The position numbers and the translations under genes were made by a program. The notes under the pieces are model-generated. The model was not told the DNA's origin. It worked only from the letters and a program-made list of their open reading frames with translations, and ran no database searches. DNA of 64,000 bases from Zea mays (Eukaryota; Streptophyta; Magnoliopsida; Poales; Poaceae), in assembly GCF_902167145.1 (NCBI RefSeq), contig NC_050096.1, forward strand, positions 185,911,825-185,975,824. The letters run 5' to 3'. Shown here one piece after another: positions 21,030-29,778 of the stretch (position 1 is the stretch's first letter; each line of letters starts with the position of its first letter).

Positions 21030-24000
21030 TTATACATAATATCGCCGAAGCTCATCCGCATTCCAAGACCTAGGAATGTCATTGCCGTCCATATCTTTCA
21101 ATCTGTATGAACCGGGTCTTGACGAAGATGTTACTAAGAAAGGCCCGTCCCATTTCAACTGCAATTTGCCCACTGTTTCCGGGTTGGCCACCCTCCGAAG
21201 CACCAAGTGCCCTGGCTCAATATTTTTTAGCCGAACCTTTCTATCCCGCCATTTGACTGTTTCAGCTTGATATTTATTGATATTCTCCACGGCTTGCAGT
21301 CTGATCCCTTCTAAAGCATCTTTTTCTATAGAATAAGCAGCTTCGGAATCTGATTCTGCCGAAGCTACTATCCTTATTGATCCGGCTTTAGCTTCCTCTG
21401 GAGTTATTGCCTCGTCACCGAATAACAACTTGAATGGAGTGAAGCCTGTAGACCTTGATGTTGTCGTGTTGTGGCTCCACACCACTTTGGTTAGCTGATC
21501 TGGCCATTTTCCTCTAGGTTGATTGAAGATTAGCTTCATTATTCCTGTCATTATAATGCCGTTGGCTCTTTCAACGAGTCCATTTGACTCCGGGTGCCTG
21601 ACTGATGCAAAATGAATCTTCGTACCAATTTGGTTACAGAAGTCCCTGAAAGCTTCGGAGTCAAACTGTGTCCCATTGTCCACAGTGATGGCTTTTGGCA
21701 CCCCGAAACGACAAACAATATTCTGCCAGAAAAACTTTTGGACGGTGGCCGAAGTTATTGTGGCTAAAGGCTTCGCCTCAATCCATTTAGAAAAATATTC
21801 CACAGCTACTACAACATATCTCAGGTTCCCTTGGGCCGGTGGTAACGGACCTAACAAGTCAAGGCCCCACCTTTGCAATGGCCAAGTGGGTTGTATGAGC
21901 TGTGTTAAGGACGAAGGTTGTTTTTGATCTCTTGCACATTTCTGACAACCTTCGCACTTTTGGACCAATTCTGCTGCATCCGAGGCTGCCTTCGGCCAAT
22001 AAAACCCTTGGCGGAAAATTTTTCCAAGTAACGGCCTAGGTCCGATGTGAGATCCACACAGGCCTGCATGTATTTCTTTCATTAACTCTATACCTTCGGT
22101 TCTGGATAAACATTTGAGCAACGGAGCACAAACACCATGTTTGTACAACTCCCCTTCTATCATGACATATGGACGAGCTCTTGCCGCTATCCTCTTGTTA
22201 TAAGCTTCGTCATCTGAAAGGAACTTACCCTGAAGGTAAGAGATGATCTCGGTTCTCCAATCTTCGCTAAAAACAGGAGATATATTAAGAACTGCTCTTT
22301 CAAGAAGTTCCACCGAAGGTGCTTTTATTGTTTCGAAGAATACATCCGAAGGTAAAGGCAGCCCCTGTGCTGCTGACTTAGCTAGCAAATCAGCATGCTC
22401 ATTTTGTCCTCGAGGGATATTTTTGACAGAAAACCCTTCGAAGGAAGCTTCAACTCTTCGAACCATATCCAGATATTTTTCAAGCTTCGGATCCTTAGCC
22501 TTGCAACTTTTGTCAATATGGCCCGAAACAACCTGGGAATCAGTTTTAAGTATGGCCCTTCTGATTCCCATTGCTTTTAGCTTCCGAAGACCTAGAATCA
22601 ATGCTTCGTACTCAGCAATGTTATTTGTGCAGTTAAAATCAAGCTTTGCCGCATAACAAGTTTTGACTTTGGAAGGTGAAACCAACACAGCAGCCGCTCC
22701 TGCTCCGAAGGTTCCCCAAGATCCATCACAAAACACTGTCCAAGCTTCGTTGTCTTTATTCGTTTCCTCCTCCTGAGCCTCTGGCGTCCAATCAGCAATA
22801 AAGTCTGCCAGCGCCTGTGACTGAATCGAAGATCTATGAACATATTCAATACAAAATTCATTGAGCTCTGCAGCCCATTTTCCAATCCTTCCAGTAGCTT
22901 CTCGGTTCCTCATGATATCCTTCAGAGGTTGTGATGAAGGAACAATTATGTTGTAAGCTTGGAAATAGTGCCGAAGCTTCCTGGAGGCCATCAAGACAGC
23001 ATACAATACCTTCTCCAGCTCTGTATAATTTTTCTTTGACAAACTAAGAACTTCGGATACAAAATATATTGGGGCCTGCCTCTTGATTTGACCATCAAGC
23101 TTCTCCTGGACAAGCGCTGCACTTACTGCTGAGTGCGAAGCTGCCACATATAATAACAAAGGAGCCCCTGGCATTGGTGGAGTCAATGTTGTTAGATCTA
23201 TCAAATACTGTTTCAATTCTTCGAAAGCTTTCTGCTGGATTGGTCCCCATTGAAAGACTTCGGCCGACTTCAGCACTTCGAAGAATGGTAAATTTCTCTC
23301 TGCTGATCTGGATATGAATCTATTGAGAGATGCCAATCTTCTTGTCAATCTTTGAGCCCCCTTCTTTGTAGTTGGTGGCTCCATCCGAAGTATAGCTTCA
23401 ATTTTACTTGGATTAGCTTCAATTCCCTTTGTTGAAACCAAGCATCCAAGAAATTTCCCTTTCTTCACCCCGAAGACGCATTTTTCTGGATTTAATTTTA
23501 AGCCGGCTTGCCTGAAACTGGCGAAGGTCTCCTGCAGATCAGCAATATGATTCTCCTGCTTCGTACTTTTGACAATGATGTCATCAACATAAGTTAGCAC
23601 GTTTCTGCCTATTTGAGATTGGAGAACCTTCGCAGTCATTCGGCTAAAACTTCCTCCAGCGTTTTTGAGCCCCTCAGGCATCCGAAGATAGCAATATGTG
23701 CCACTTGGAGTTATGAAGCTAGTTTTCGGCTTATCTTCCTTCTTCATCCAAATTTGATGATAGCCTGAATAGCAGTCTAACAGACTCATGAGCTCTGAAG
23801 AAGCTGCTGCATCAACTAAAGAGTCTATCCTTGGTAGTGGGAATTCATCCTTCGGACAAGCCTTGTTAAGATCTGTAAAATCGATGCACATTCGCCACTT
23901 GCCATTGGCCTTTTTTACCATAACAGTGTTAGCCAGCCATTCTGGGTACTTCACTTCTCTGATAACTCCTGCACTGAGGAGTCTTTTGACTTCGTTGCGA

Positions 24001-24983
24001 GCACCTTCGGCCTTATCATCTGACATTTTCTGAAGCCTTTGCTTTCTAGGTCTGAAGGATGGATCGACATTGAGCGAGTGCTCGATAACATCCCTATTAA
24101 CTCCGCATAGATCATTGGCTGACCATGCAAAAACATCTTTGTTATTGAACAAAAACCTTATCAAGGTTTTCTCCTGCTCTTCGGATAATTGGGAGCCCAA
24201 CAGCACCTTCTGCTCTGCTATGTCCTCACATAAGAGCATAGGCTTCGGCTGATCTGCTGAAGCTGCTTTCTCCCTTCTGAATTTGTACTGTTCACAAGCT
24301 TCAGCTCCATCTATATTATGGATTGCTTTTGAGTCAGTCCAATTACCTTCGGCCCTTCTTGCAGCTTCCTGACTTCCATAGATAGCAATGGGTCCCTGAT
24401 CCGAAGGTATCTTCATGCAAAGATAAGCAGGATGAAGGATTGCTTCGAAGGCATTAAGAGTACCACGACCAATAATTGCATTGTAAGGGTATTCCATGTC
24501 AACAATGTCAAACACAACTTGCTCAGTTCTAGTATTGTTGATGAATCCGAAGGTCACTGACATGGTGATCTTGCCCAGTGCCACAATCTGTCTTCCTCCG
24601 AAGCCACAGAGAGGATGTGTAGCATCATGAATCTTATCTTCTGGCTCTTGCATTTGTCTGAAGGCCTTAGCAAATATGATGTCAGCTGCACTGCCTGTGT
24701 CAACCAAGACATTATGGACCAGAAATCCTTTGATAACACAAGAGATAACCATGGCATCGTTGTGTGGGTAATCTTTGAGCTGAAGGTCCTCTTGGGAAAA
24801 GGTAATAGGAATGTGAGACCATCTTGACTTGATGAAGGGTCCTTGCACCCCAACATGTTGTACCCTTCTCTGTGCTTCCTTCTTCTGTTTCTTGTTAGCT
24901 GGCTCTGAGGACGAGCCACCTGTGATCGGGAGCACCAGCTTCGGGTCCGAAGCAGCTCCAGCTTGGTTGTTGAACGAAGCCAT
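21030..24983 (-). CDS. pol: Ty3/gypsy pol polyprotein (protease, RT, RNase H, integrase)
   Basis: An uninterrupted 1317-residue frame on the complement. I chose the ATG at 24983 (MASFNNQ) because the longer frame starts inside the LTR. In order: a short basic leader; aspartic protease (LVDTGSAADII, about residue 95); RT with LANTVMVKK, RMCIDFTDLNKACPKD and catalytic YVDD; RNase H with FCDGSWG, AEYEALILGL and TDSQVV; integrase with an H..H and CxxC zinc region (HAGLCGSH, CEGCQKC), core acids in WGLDLLGP, VDNGTQFD and ESNGLVERANG; and a C-terminal GPF-like tail (WDGPFLV) ending RRYYV. All catalytic residues are present, so enzymatic activity is plausible. It converts element RNA into cDNA and inserts it in the genome. 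Gag sequence is missing upstream; a capsid would have to come from another copy. Confidence 0.95.
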   Translation of the reverse strand: MASFNNQAGAASDPKLVLPITGGSSSEPANKKQKKEAQRRVQHVGVQGPFIKSRWSHIPITFSQEDLQLKDYPHNDAMVISCVIKGFLVHNVLVDTGSAADIIFAKAFRQMQEPEDKIHDATHPLCGFGGRQIVALGKITMSVTFGFINNTRTEQVVFDIVDMEYPYNAIIGRGTLNAFEAILHPAYLCMKIPSDQGPIAIYGSQEAARRAEGNWTDSKAIHNIDGAEACEQYKFRREKAASADQPKPMLLCEDIAEQKVLLGSQLSEEQEKTLIRFLFNNKDVFAWSANDLCGVNRDVIEHSLNVDPSFRPRKQRLQKMSDDKAEGARNEVKRLLSAGVIREVKYPEWLANTVMVKKANGKWRMCIDFTDLNKACPKDEFPLPRIDSLVDAAASSELMSLLDCYSGYHQIWMKKEDKPKTSFITPSGTYCYLRMPEGLKNAGGSFSRMTAKVLQSQIGRNVLTYVDDIIVKSTKQENHIADLQETFASFRQAGLKLNPEKCVFGVKKGKFLGCLVSTKGIEANPSKIEAILRMEPPTTKKGAQRLTRRLASLNRFISRSAERNLPFFEVLKSAEVFQWGPIQQKAFEELKQYLIDLTTLTPPMPGAPLLLYVAASHSAVSAALVQEKLDGQIKRQAPIYFVSEVLSLSKKNYTELEKVLYAVLMASRKLRHYFQAYNIIVPSSQPLKDIMRNREATGRIGKWAAELNEFCIEYVHRSSIQSQALADFIADWTPEAQEEETNKDNEAWTVFCDGSWGTFGAGAAAVLVSPSKVKTCYAAKLDFNCTNNIAEYEALILGLRKLKAMGIRRAILKTDSQVVSGHIDKSCKAKDPKLEKYLDMVRRVEASFEGFSVKNIPRGQNEHADLLAKSAAQGLPLPSDVFFETIKAPSVELLERAVLNISPVFSEDWRTEIISYLQGKFLSDDEAYNKRIAARARPYVMIEGELYKHGVCAPLLKCLSRTEGIELMKEIHAGLCGSHIGPRPLLGKIFRQGFYWPKAASDAAELVQKCEGCQKCARDQKQPSSLTQLIQPTWPLQRWGLDLLGPLPPAQGNLRYVVVAVEYFSKWIEAKPLATITSATVQKFFWQNIVCRFGVPKAITVDNGTQFDSEAFRDFCNQIGTKIHFASVRHPESNGLVERANGIIMTGIMKLIFNQPRGKWPDQLTKVVWSHNTTTSRSTGFTPFKLLFGDEAITPEEAKAGSIRIVASAESDSEAAYSIEKDALEGIRLQAVENINKYQAETVKWRDRKVRLKNIEPGHLVLRRVANPETVGKLQLKWDGPFLVTSSSRPGSYRLKDMDGNDIPRSWNADELRRYYV

Positions 24984-25014
24984 CAGCTCAAAAAGTGGAA
25001 GTGAGTTCACTGGA

Positions 25015-25025
25015 GGTGGGCGCCA
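25015..25025 (-). promoter_or_regulatory. Primer binding site, element B
   Basis: The complement TGGCGCCCACC sits one base inside the 5' LTR. It is identical in A and complementary to the expected 3' end of tRNA-Lys(CUU). Confidence 0.7.
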
Positions 25026-25026
25026 A

Positions 25027-25610
25027 TGTTGGGGACTTGTTCTCAAATGCTATAAATTAAGAACAAGGCAACATAAAATGTTAAATGATACTGTCCTTCG
25101 TCCGTGAAGCATTATTCCTTTGAGGATAATGGGTTTTGGACGAAGGTTGATGATAGTATTATTACGAAGTTGAACCTTCGTAATAAACTTTCAATAAACA
25201 TTGTAAGATAATGCAAAATAAAAGGCATAAAATGGATGAATAAATCACAGATGCATTATATTATATTCACTTAATATATTGAATCATTAAACACAATGAT
25301 ACCTATGCCTTGACAAAGGTTATATTCCGAGAGATGCGATTGCAAATACCAGAATGCGTGAACAGTAACGGAATACTGTTCACTATTTATAGGCACAGGA
25401 CACAGCCTGTGAGAAATTACAAGTATGCCCCTTATAAAAACTTACAACATTGACTCAGACATTTATGGACTAAAAGGTCATTCTATCTTTAAGTCGGTTT
25501 ATAATGCCGAAGCTTTACAAAGAAGAACCTTCGGCTATATTATACAAACAGCTTCATCCGAGGACCGCTTCTTTCTATAAGACCTTCGGCGACGAAGCAT
25601 AGACCCAACA
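25027..25610 (-). repeat. Element B LTR, right copy (5' LTR in element sense)
   Basis: 584 bp. It is identical to the left copy except for one visible T/C change (GATAC for GATAT, at about 25092). Confidence 0.95.
25358..25392 (-). promoter_or_regulatory. LTR promoter of element B: TATA box and adjacent hairpin
   Basis: On the complement CTATAAATAG (25383-25392) is followed immediately by a 10-bp inverted repeat GTGAACAGTA/TACTGTTCAC with a 6-base loop. Element D has the same arrangement (60910-60944); A keeps the TATA box but not the hairpin. Confidence 0.6.
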
Positions 25611-25615
25611 TGTAG

Positions 25616-25820
25616 TTATGGCATCTTCCTTTGTTAGCTTATAAGAGTGTCTACTAGTGGAAACTTTATGAACATTTGGTTATGTATAATACTTTTATTC
25701 ACTATTAATAAAGTACTGTGCTTTTAATATATCATTGTATCACGAAGCTATGCATGTAATTTCGATCCTGGCACATGTATAGTGATCATTCGGTTTTGTC
25801 CTTAAAAAGGGGGTGTAACA
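25616..25820 (+). repeat. Tekay-like LTR, 3' end
   Basis: This continues 14651-16207 after element B and ends GGGGGTGTAACA, comparable with the GGGTGTGACA end of the solo LTR at 9469. Confidence 0.6.
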
Positions 25821-26092
25821 CATGTTGTTTTTCTTGGGTCCACTTTCTAGTGTAGTTTTTTTATGAATCACGATCTTAGACCGATTCTCATGTTTTCACC
25901 ATTTTTGTGAGCATCCTAGAACTATCGAGTTATAGATATTCTTAGGCCACTAGGATTCTTAGGGCACTAGGATGTACCTAGACTAAGACAATATTTTCCT
26001 AGCTAGTTTCTGCCATAAACAATGAGTTCTTTAGATTTACTACTCATGTGAAAACTTTAAAGAGAAAGAGGGAGAGAAATATTATTCATCAT

Positions 26093-26200
26093 CCTAGGTG
26101 ATCATCACCCACCCTAGCATGACTTAACAAATTGTTAAGTTATCCACAATTTACTTAATGATTAGTTAAGTAATTATAGGGTGGGTGATCATCACCTAGG
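26093..26200. mobile_element. Foldback MITE
   Basis: 23-bp inverted repeats (26093-26115 and 26178-26200, CCTAGGTGAT...CACCCACCCT, one mismatch) flank 62 bp of AT-rich sequence that itself contains small ACTTAACAAATTGTTAAGT-type palindromes. No coding sequence. I could not define the superfamily. Confidence 0.7.
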
Positions 26201-26216
26201 TGACAAATAGCGCTGC

Positions 26217-26294
26217 CACATGTGTGCGCGTGCGCGTGCGTGTGCGTGTGCGTGTGCGTGTGTGTGTGTGTGTGCGCGCGCGCGCGCGTGCATG
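26217..26294. repeat. Alternating purine-pyrimidine microsatellite (TG/CG)n
   Basis: 78 bp of strictly alternating purine and pyrimidine (CA, TG and CG dinucleotides), capable of forming Z-DNA. Confidence 0.9.
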
Positions 26295-26332
26295 GTAGCA
26301 TTATCTAGTGTACTAACATTAAATCATGTTCG

Positions 26333-26458
26333 TCGGATCCACCATCTAAGGCTAAGTGCAATCCCACCTCTTCTCTTAGACTGTTTTCTAAAAACCCTAG
26401 GTTTTCATATAATCTATCCTCAGGTGAGATTGTGCTCAGTTGTAGATGGTTCATCCGA
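26333..26458. repeat. Imperfect 36-bp inverted repeat (small MITE)
   Basis: Arms 26333-26368 and 26423-26458 (TCGGAT...AATCCCACC against its reverse complement) match at roughly 80 percent of positions around a 54-bp spacer. Confidence 0.55.
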
Positions 26459-26652
26459 TGGACAGGGTTTGATGTTAGCATATTAGCACCCTAATCCCTT
26501 TTACACTAAATATGTTGTTCATATATATTCACTATTTCATTTATTTATTTGTGGGTTAAGGCAACCCAACATGCTTTTTAGCCAACACCAACTCTGAATT
26601 ACGATATTGAGGTGTTGTTGAGTTATTATTCATAGAAAGTTTTGTTCTTTTA

Positions 26653-27341
26653 GGGGGGTGTTTGGCACCGCTCAACTCTAAGAAATTTAGCTCCACTCAA
26701 TGAACTCTATTATAGAGTAGCTCCACCGTAGAGTTGGAATAGAAAAAAGTTGTTGGGCTTAGCATCTAACTTCAGCTTCATGAATGATAGATTTTTAGAG
26801 GAAATGCCTCTTATACCCTTGTTCTAAATAACCTATATGTAGGTGGCCCAACTCCATCGTTTCTTTCTCACATCTCACTCACCTAGTCATCTCTCTTGAT
26901 GGAAGTGCGACAAGGACAAGTTGCTCGCCCATTCATGAGAAGGCGCACAGGGATAGGCCCATTCTTGAGGAGGTGCACTAGGACCCGGGTCGCCCATCTA
27001 CATGGAGGAGGTGCGACTAGGGAAGTCGCCCGCCGATGTGGAGGTGGCGGCATGACAGGGGAGTCACCCGGCTAGCAATGAGGTCTTAGGCGATTGGCGT
27101 GGAGGCAACAGGAGCAAGCTCCACGAGGTCCTAGGCGATGGTGGTAGCAAGCGAGGCAAAGTGGGTAGAGGATTTTTTCTGTGAACCGATATGGGAGAGT
27201 GTGTATGGGGAGGTGAATAGAATGAAATGTTTTATTGTGTAATCAGTGGCAAAGGCGGATAAATACTTTGAAACTCCATGAGGATATAGCAAACCTCACA
27301 AAAACAAGTTATTTATGGAGCAGAGCGGTCCAAACACCCCC
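26653..27341. mobile_element. Non-autonomous PIF/Harbinger element, 689 bp
   Basis: Terminal GGGGGGTGTTTGG and CCAAACACCCCC are inverted repeats flanked by the TTA target duplication (26650-26652 and 27342-27344) typical of PIF/Harbinger. The interior has no transposase. Confidence 0.8.
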
Positions 27342-27406
27342 TTAATCCACCGCGAGCTCGAGCATTGATGTCCAAAGGACAAGCATTAGCACATGCCCTT
27401 TTATTA

Positions 27407-27770
27407 GGCCTTGTTTCAATCTCAAGAGATAAACTTTAGCAGCTCTTTTTAGCTGCTTTTAGTCATTTGATGATCTAAACAGAAGAGCTAATGGTGGTGT
27501 GATAAAATTTAGCAACTATTATCTCATAAGTTGCTCAAGGAGTGCTAAAAGGAGCTAAATGTGGGCCAGGGAACCCCATTTTCCACCCATACCCTCTAAC
27601 CCCATTCCCTCTCTCTCCGCATTAGGGGCATGGGTGTCTTTTTATTCCAATATGCTAAACTTTATTAGAGTAGTCCAAACACCCCAAAGAGCTAAAATTT
27701 AGCACTTCAATTCATATAGATAAAGTTTAGCAGGAAGCTAAAGTTTATCCCGTGAGATTGAAACGGGGCC
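27407..27770. mobile_element. Tourist-like MITE, 364 bp
   Basis: Starts GGCCTTGTTTCAATCTCA and ends TGAGATTGAAACGGGGCC, with TTA duplications at 27404-27406 and 27771-27773. The inverted similarity extends well inward (GATAAACTTTAGC against its complement). Confidence 0.88.
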
Positions 27771-28268
27771 TTAGTTGTACACAACTAGTACAGTTCTACG
27801 CAATTTTTGTACAGTCGTTTAGGGTGGTGGTGAGGGAGTGGGGAAGTGTAAGGCCATCTCCAACTATTTCCCCCACATTTCTCCCTCATCTGTATTTTCT
27901 ATAATATTTTACTACAACACCCTAAAAGATACTCCACCCACATACAAGACGTCTCCAGACTCCAACCATTCATCTTATCCAGTTTCTCCTATATACTATA
28001 ATTCAATTATTTAACATTTTCTCATCAATTTTTGAAGTTTAAAAAATCATGGACTATTCGTACTGTCATAATACACATTGTTATCAAAGTTACGGCGCTT
28101 AAAAAGGTTAATATCACACATAAATGGAAAAATTAAAGAATATGGACATTATAACTCACCTTATAAGGGGGGAATTTCTCCTCTCTCTCCACATATGAGG
28201 TGGACCGTGGCCCGTGGGGGCTGTTGGAGTAGCTCCTCCCCATAAGACATGGTACGTGGGGTGGGGCG

Positions 28269-28386
28269 CTTGTGGGGGTGTGGTTGGAGCTACACTAAGA
28301 GTAAGTTTAATAATATAGCCAACGGGACACTTGTGGGGGGGGTGTGGTTGGAGCTGGACTAAGAGCAAGTTTAATAATATAACCAA
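28269..28386. repeat. Tandem duplication, period 61 bp
   Basis: Two copies (28269-28323 and 28330-28386) of a block starting CTTGTGGGGG and ending in TTTAATAATATANCCAAC. The second copy forms the left end of the MITE starting at 28363. Confidence 0.75.
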
Positions 28387-29341
28387 CTGCTGAATATAAG
28401 AACCTTTGCCGCCGAACTTATAGTCGATATGTATAATATCAGCCCTTTATAATTAATACATGGTCCACTTGTCACTCTCACAAAAAATGGTTCTCGTGTA
28501 TATAAGCTGGCTGTTAGTTTGTAGCCCACTTCTACTCTCTCTTCTATATCAGCATTTACCCTAGAGATGGCAATGGGTAACCGCAACCCGATACCTGATG
28601 GGTATTTACTCCATTAGGGTATGTATATGTGCTAAATATTCTACTCATGGGTCTCTTATTGGACAAAAACCTTCGCCCAACAAGTAAACGGGTATTAGAA
28701 CGTCCTGCCCCCACCTATACCTGTTAACACATGGTTATAAAATACCCAGTACAAACTTAGCCCAAAAACATGCACTTGAACTTTAGTCATCCATCTTTTT
28801 TAACTATTTAACAACCCTTTAGGCCATATAGAAAGTTTAACAACTATTTAATGACAATGTAATGAAACATGTAATGTGTTATGTGATATTATACTAGTGT
28901 TGCTACTTTATCCAATTATCTATGATGTTGTTGAATGTATGATTGAATGGTACTAAAAAATTTGTAATGGTATTTAGATGGATATACTTGACGTTGGTAT
29001 AATATACTATTTTGATATATGTTTAATCTTTACTCATACCCATATGTGCATGGATACGAGAGTAAATCCATACCCACCAGTAAATATGAGTGATCTGACG
29101 AGATTATTTTTTGTCATGGATATAGATATGGGATAGTAATGTCTAATGGATATTTACCCATTACCATCTCTAATTTAGCTAGCTTAGGCTATCTACAGCA
29201 GATTCACTATCATATCTCCTATCTTATCTTCTATTTCAAACTCTACTATATAAACAGTGTCAAACAATATCTACAATTTTGTGTCTTCTATTTTACGTTG
29301 TCTACTAGAGACAGTCTTACAACCGGCTATTATACTTGCTC
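28363..29341. mobile_element. Harbinger-type MITE, with a nested hAT-like insertion
   Basis: Outer ends GAGCAAGTTTAATAAT and its inverted match TATTATACTTGCTC, flanked by TAA on both sides (28360-28362 and 29342-29344). It is split by the element at 28562-29172. Confidence 0.6.
28562..29172. mobile_element. hAT-like non-autonomous element, 611 bp
   Basis: Ends TAGAGATGGCAATGGGTAA and its reverse complement with one mismatch (TTACCCATTACCATCTCTA). The flanks show no clean 8-bp duplication, so the superfamily is tentative. Confidence 0.6.
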
Positions 29342-29778
29342 TAATGTGGAGTTGTGGACCTCCTCAAACTGCGCCTCTGTTCATGACTTCATGTATACAG
29401 GCAGGGAGATATAATAATAGCAGACTGCACAGTTTCCTTGTGCTAGACTTTTCATGCACTTGATTTTCATGGATTTGGACCATCAAAATTCAAAAGTCCC
29501 TCATGCATTTTATTTACCTTGGGGAGGAGATACGAGGGTACAACAATCAAATCAAAGGATATATAACGACCGTCGATTTAAGAACCTACGAAAACATATC
29601 TGCTTTCTAGGTTGATGATAATGCTCAAAAACTTCTAAAGATGAGCGTTCCTCTGTTATGATGCATTCATAGGCCCTCGGAAGAAAAACGAACCCACCTG
29701 GCCACCTCCGATGCTGGATCATGAATTACTTGTTTGATAATATGGTACGATTTTCACGTACTTACACTGCCCCGACAC

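Larger units (their letters stand above)
16213..25610 (-). mobile_element. Grande-type Ty3/gypsy element B (pol intact, gag missing, antisense gene intact)
   Basis: A complete 9398-bp element with TSD TGTAG at 16208-16212 and 25611-25615. In element sense (complement): 5' LTR 25027-25610, PBS 25015-25025, pol 21030-24983, tandem repeat 20644-20870, antisense gene on + (17232-20132), polypurine tract AAAGGGGCTAC (complement of 16797-16807), 3' LTR 16213-16796. The LTRs are both 584 bp and I find a single difference, so insertion is recent. There is no gag between PBS and protease. It lies in the Tekay-like LTR (14651-25820). The Grande assignment rests on the antisense gene and LTR sequence; Grande itself is reported to have a gene on the opposite strand. 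Confidence 0.88.

Noticed and set aside
26220..26486. 88-codon frame starting in the microsatellite
   Set aside because: Cys/Ala-Arg repeats are translation of (TG/CG)n; not a gene.
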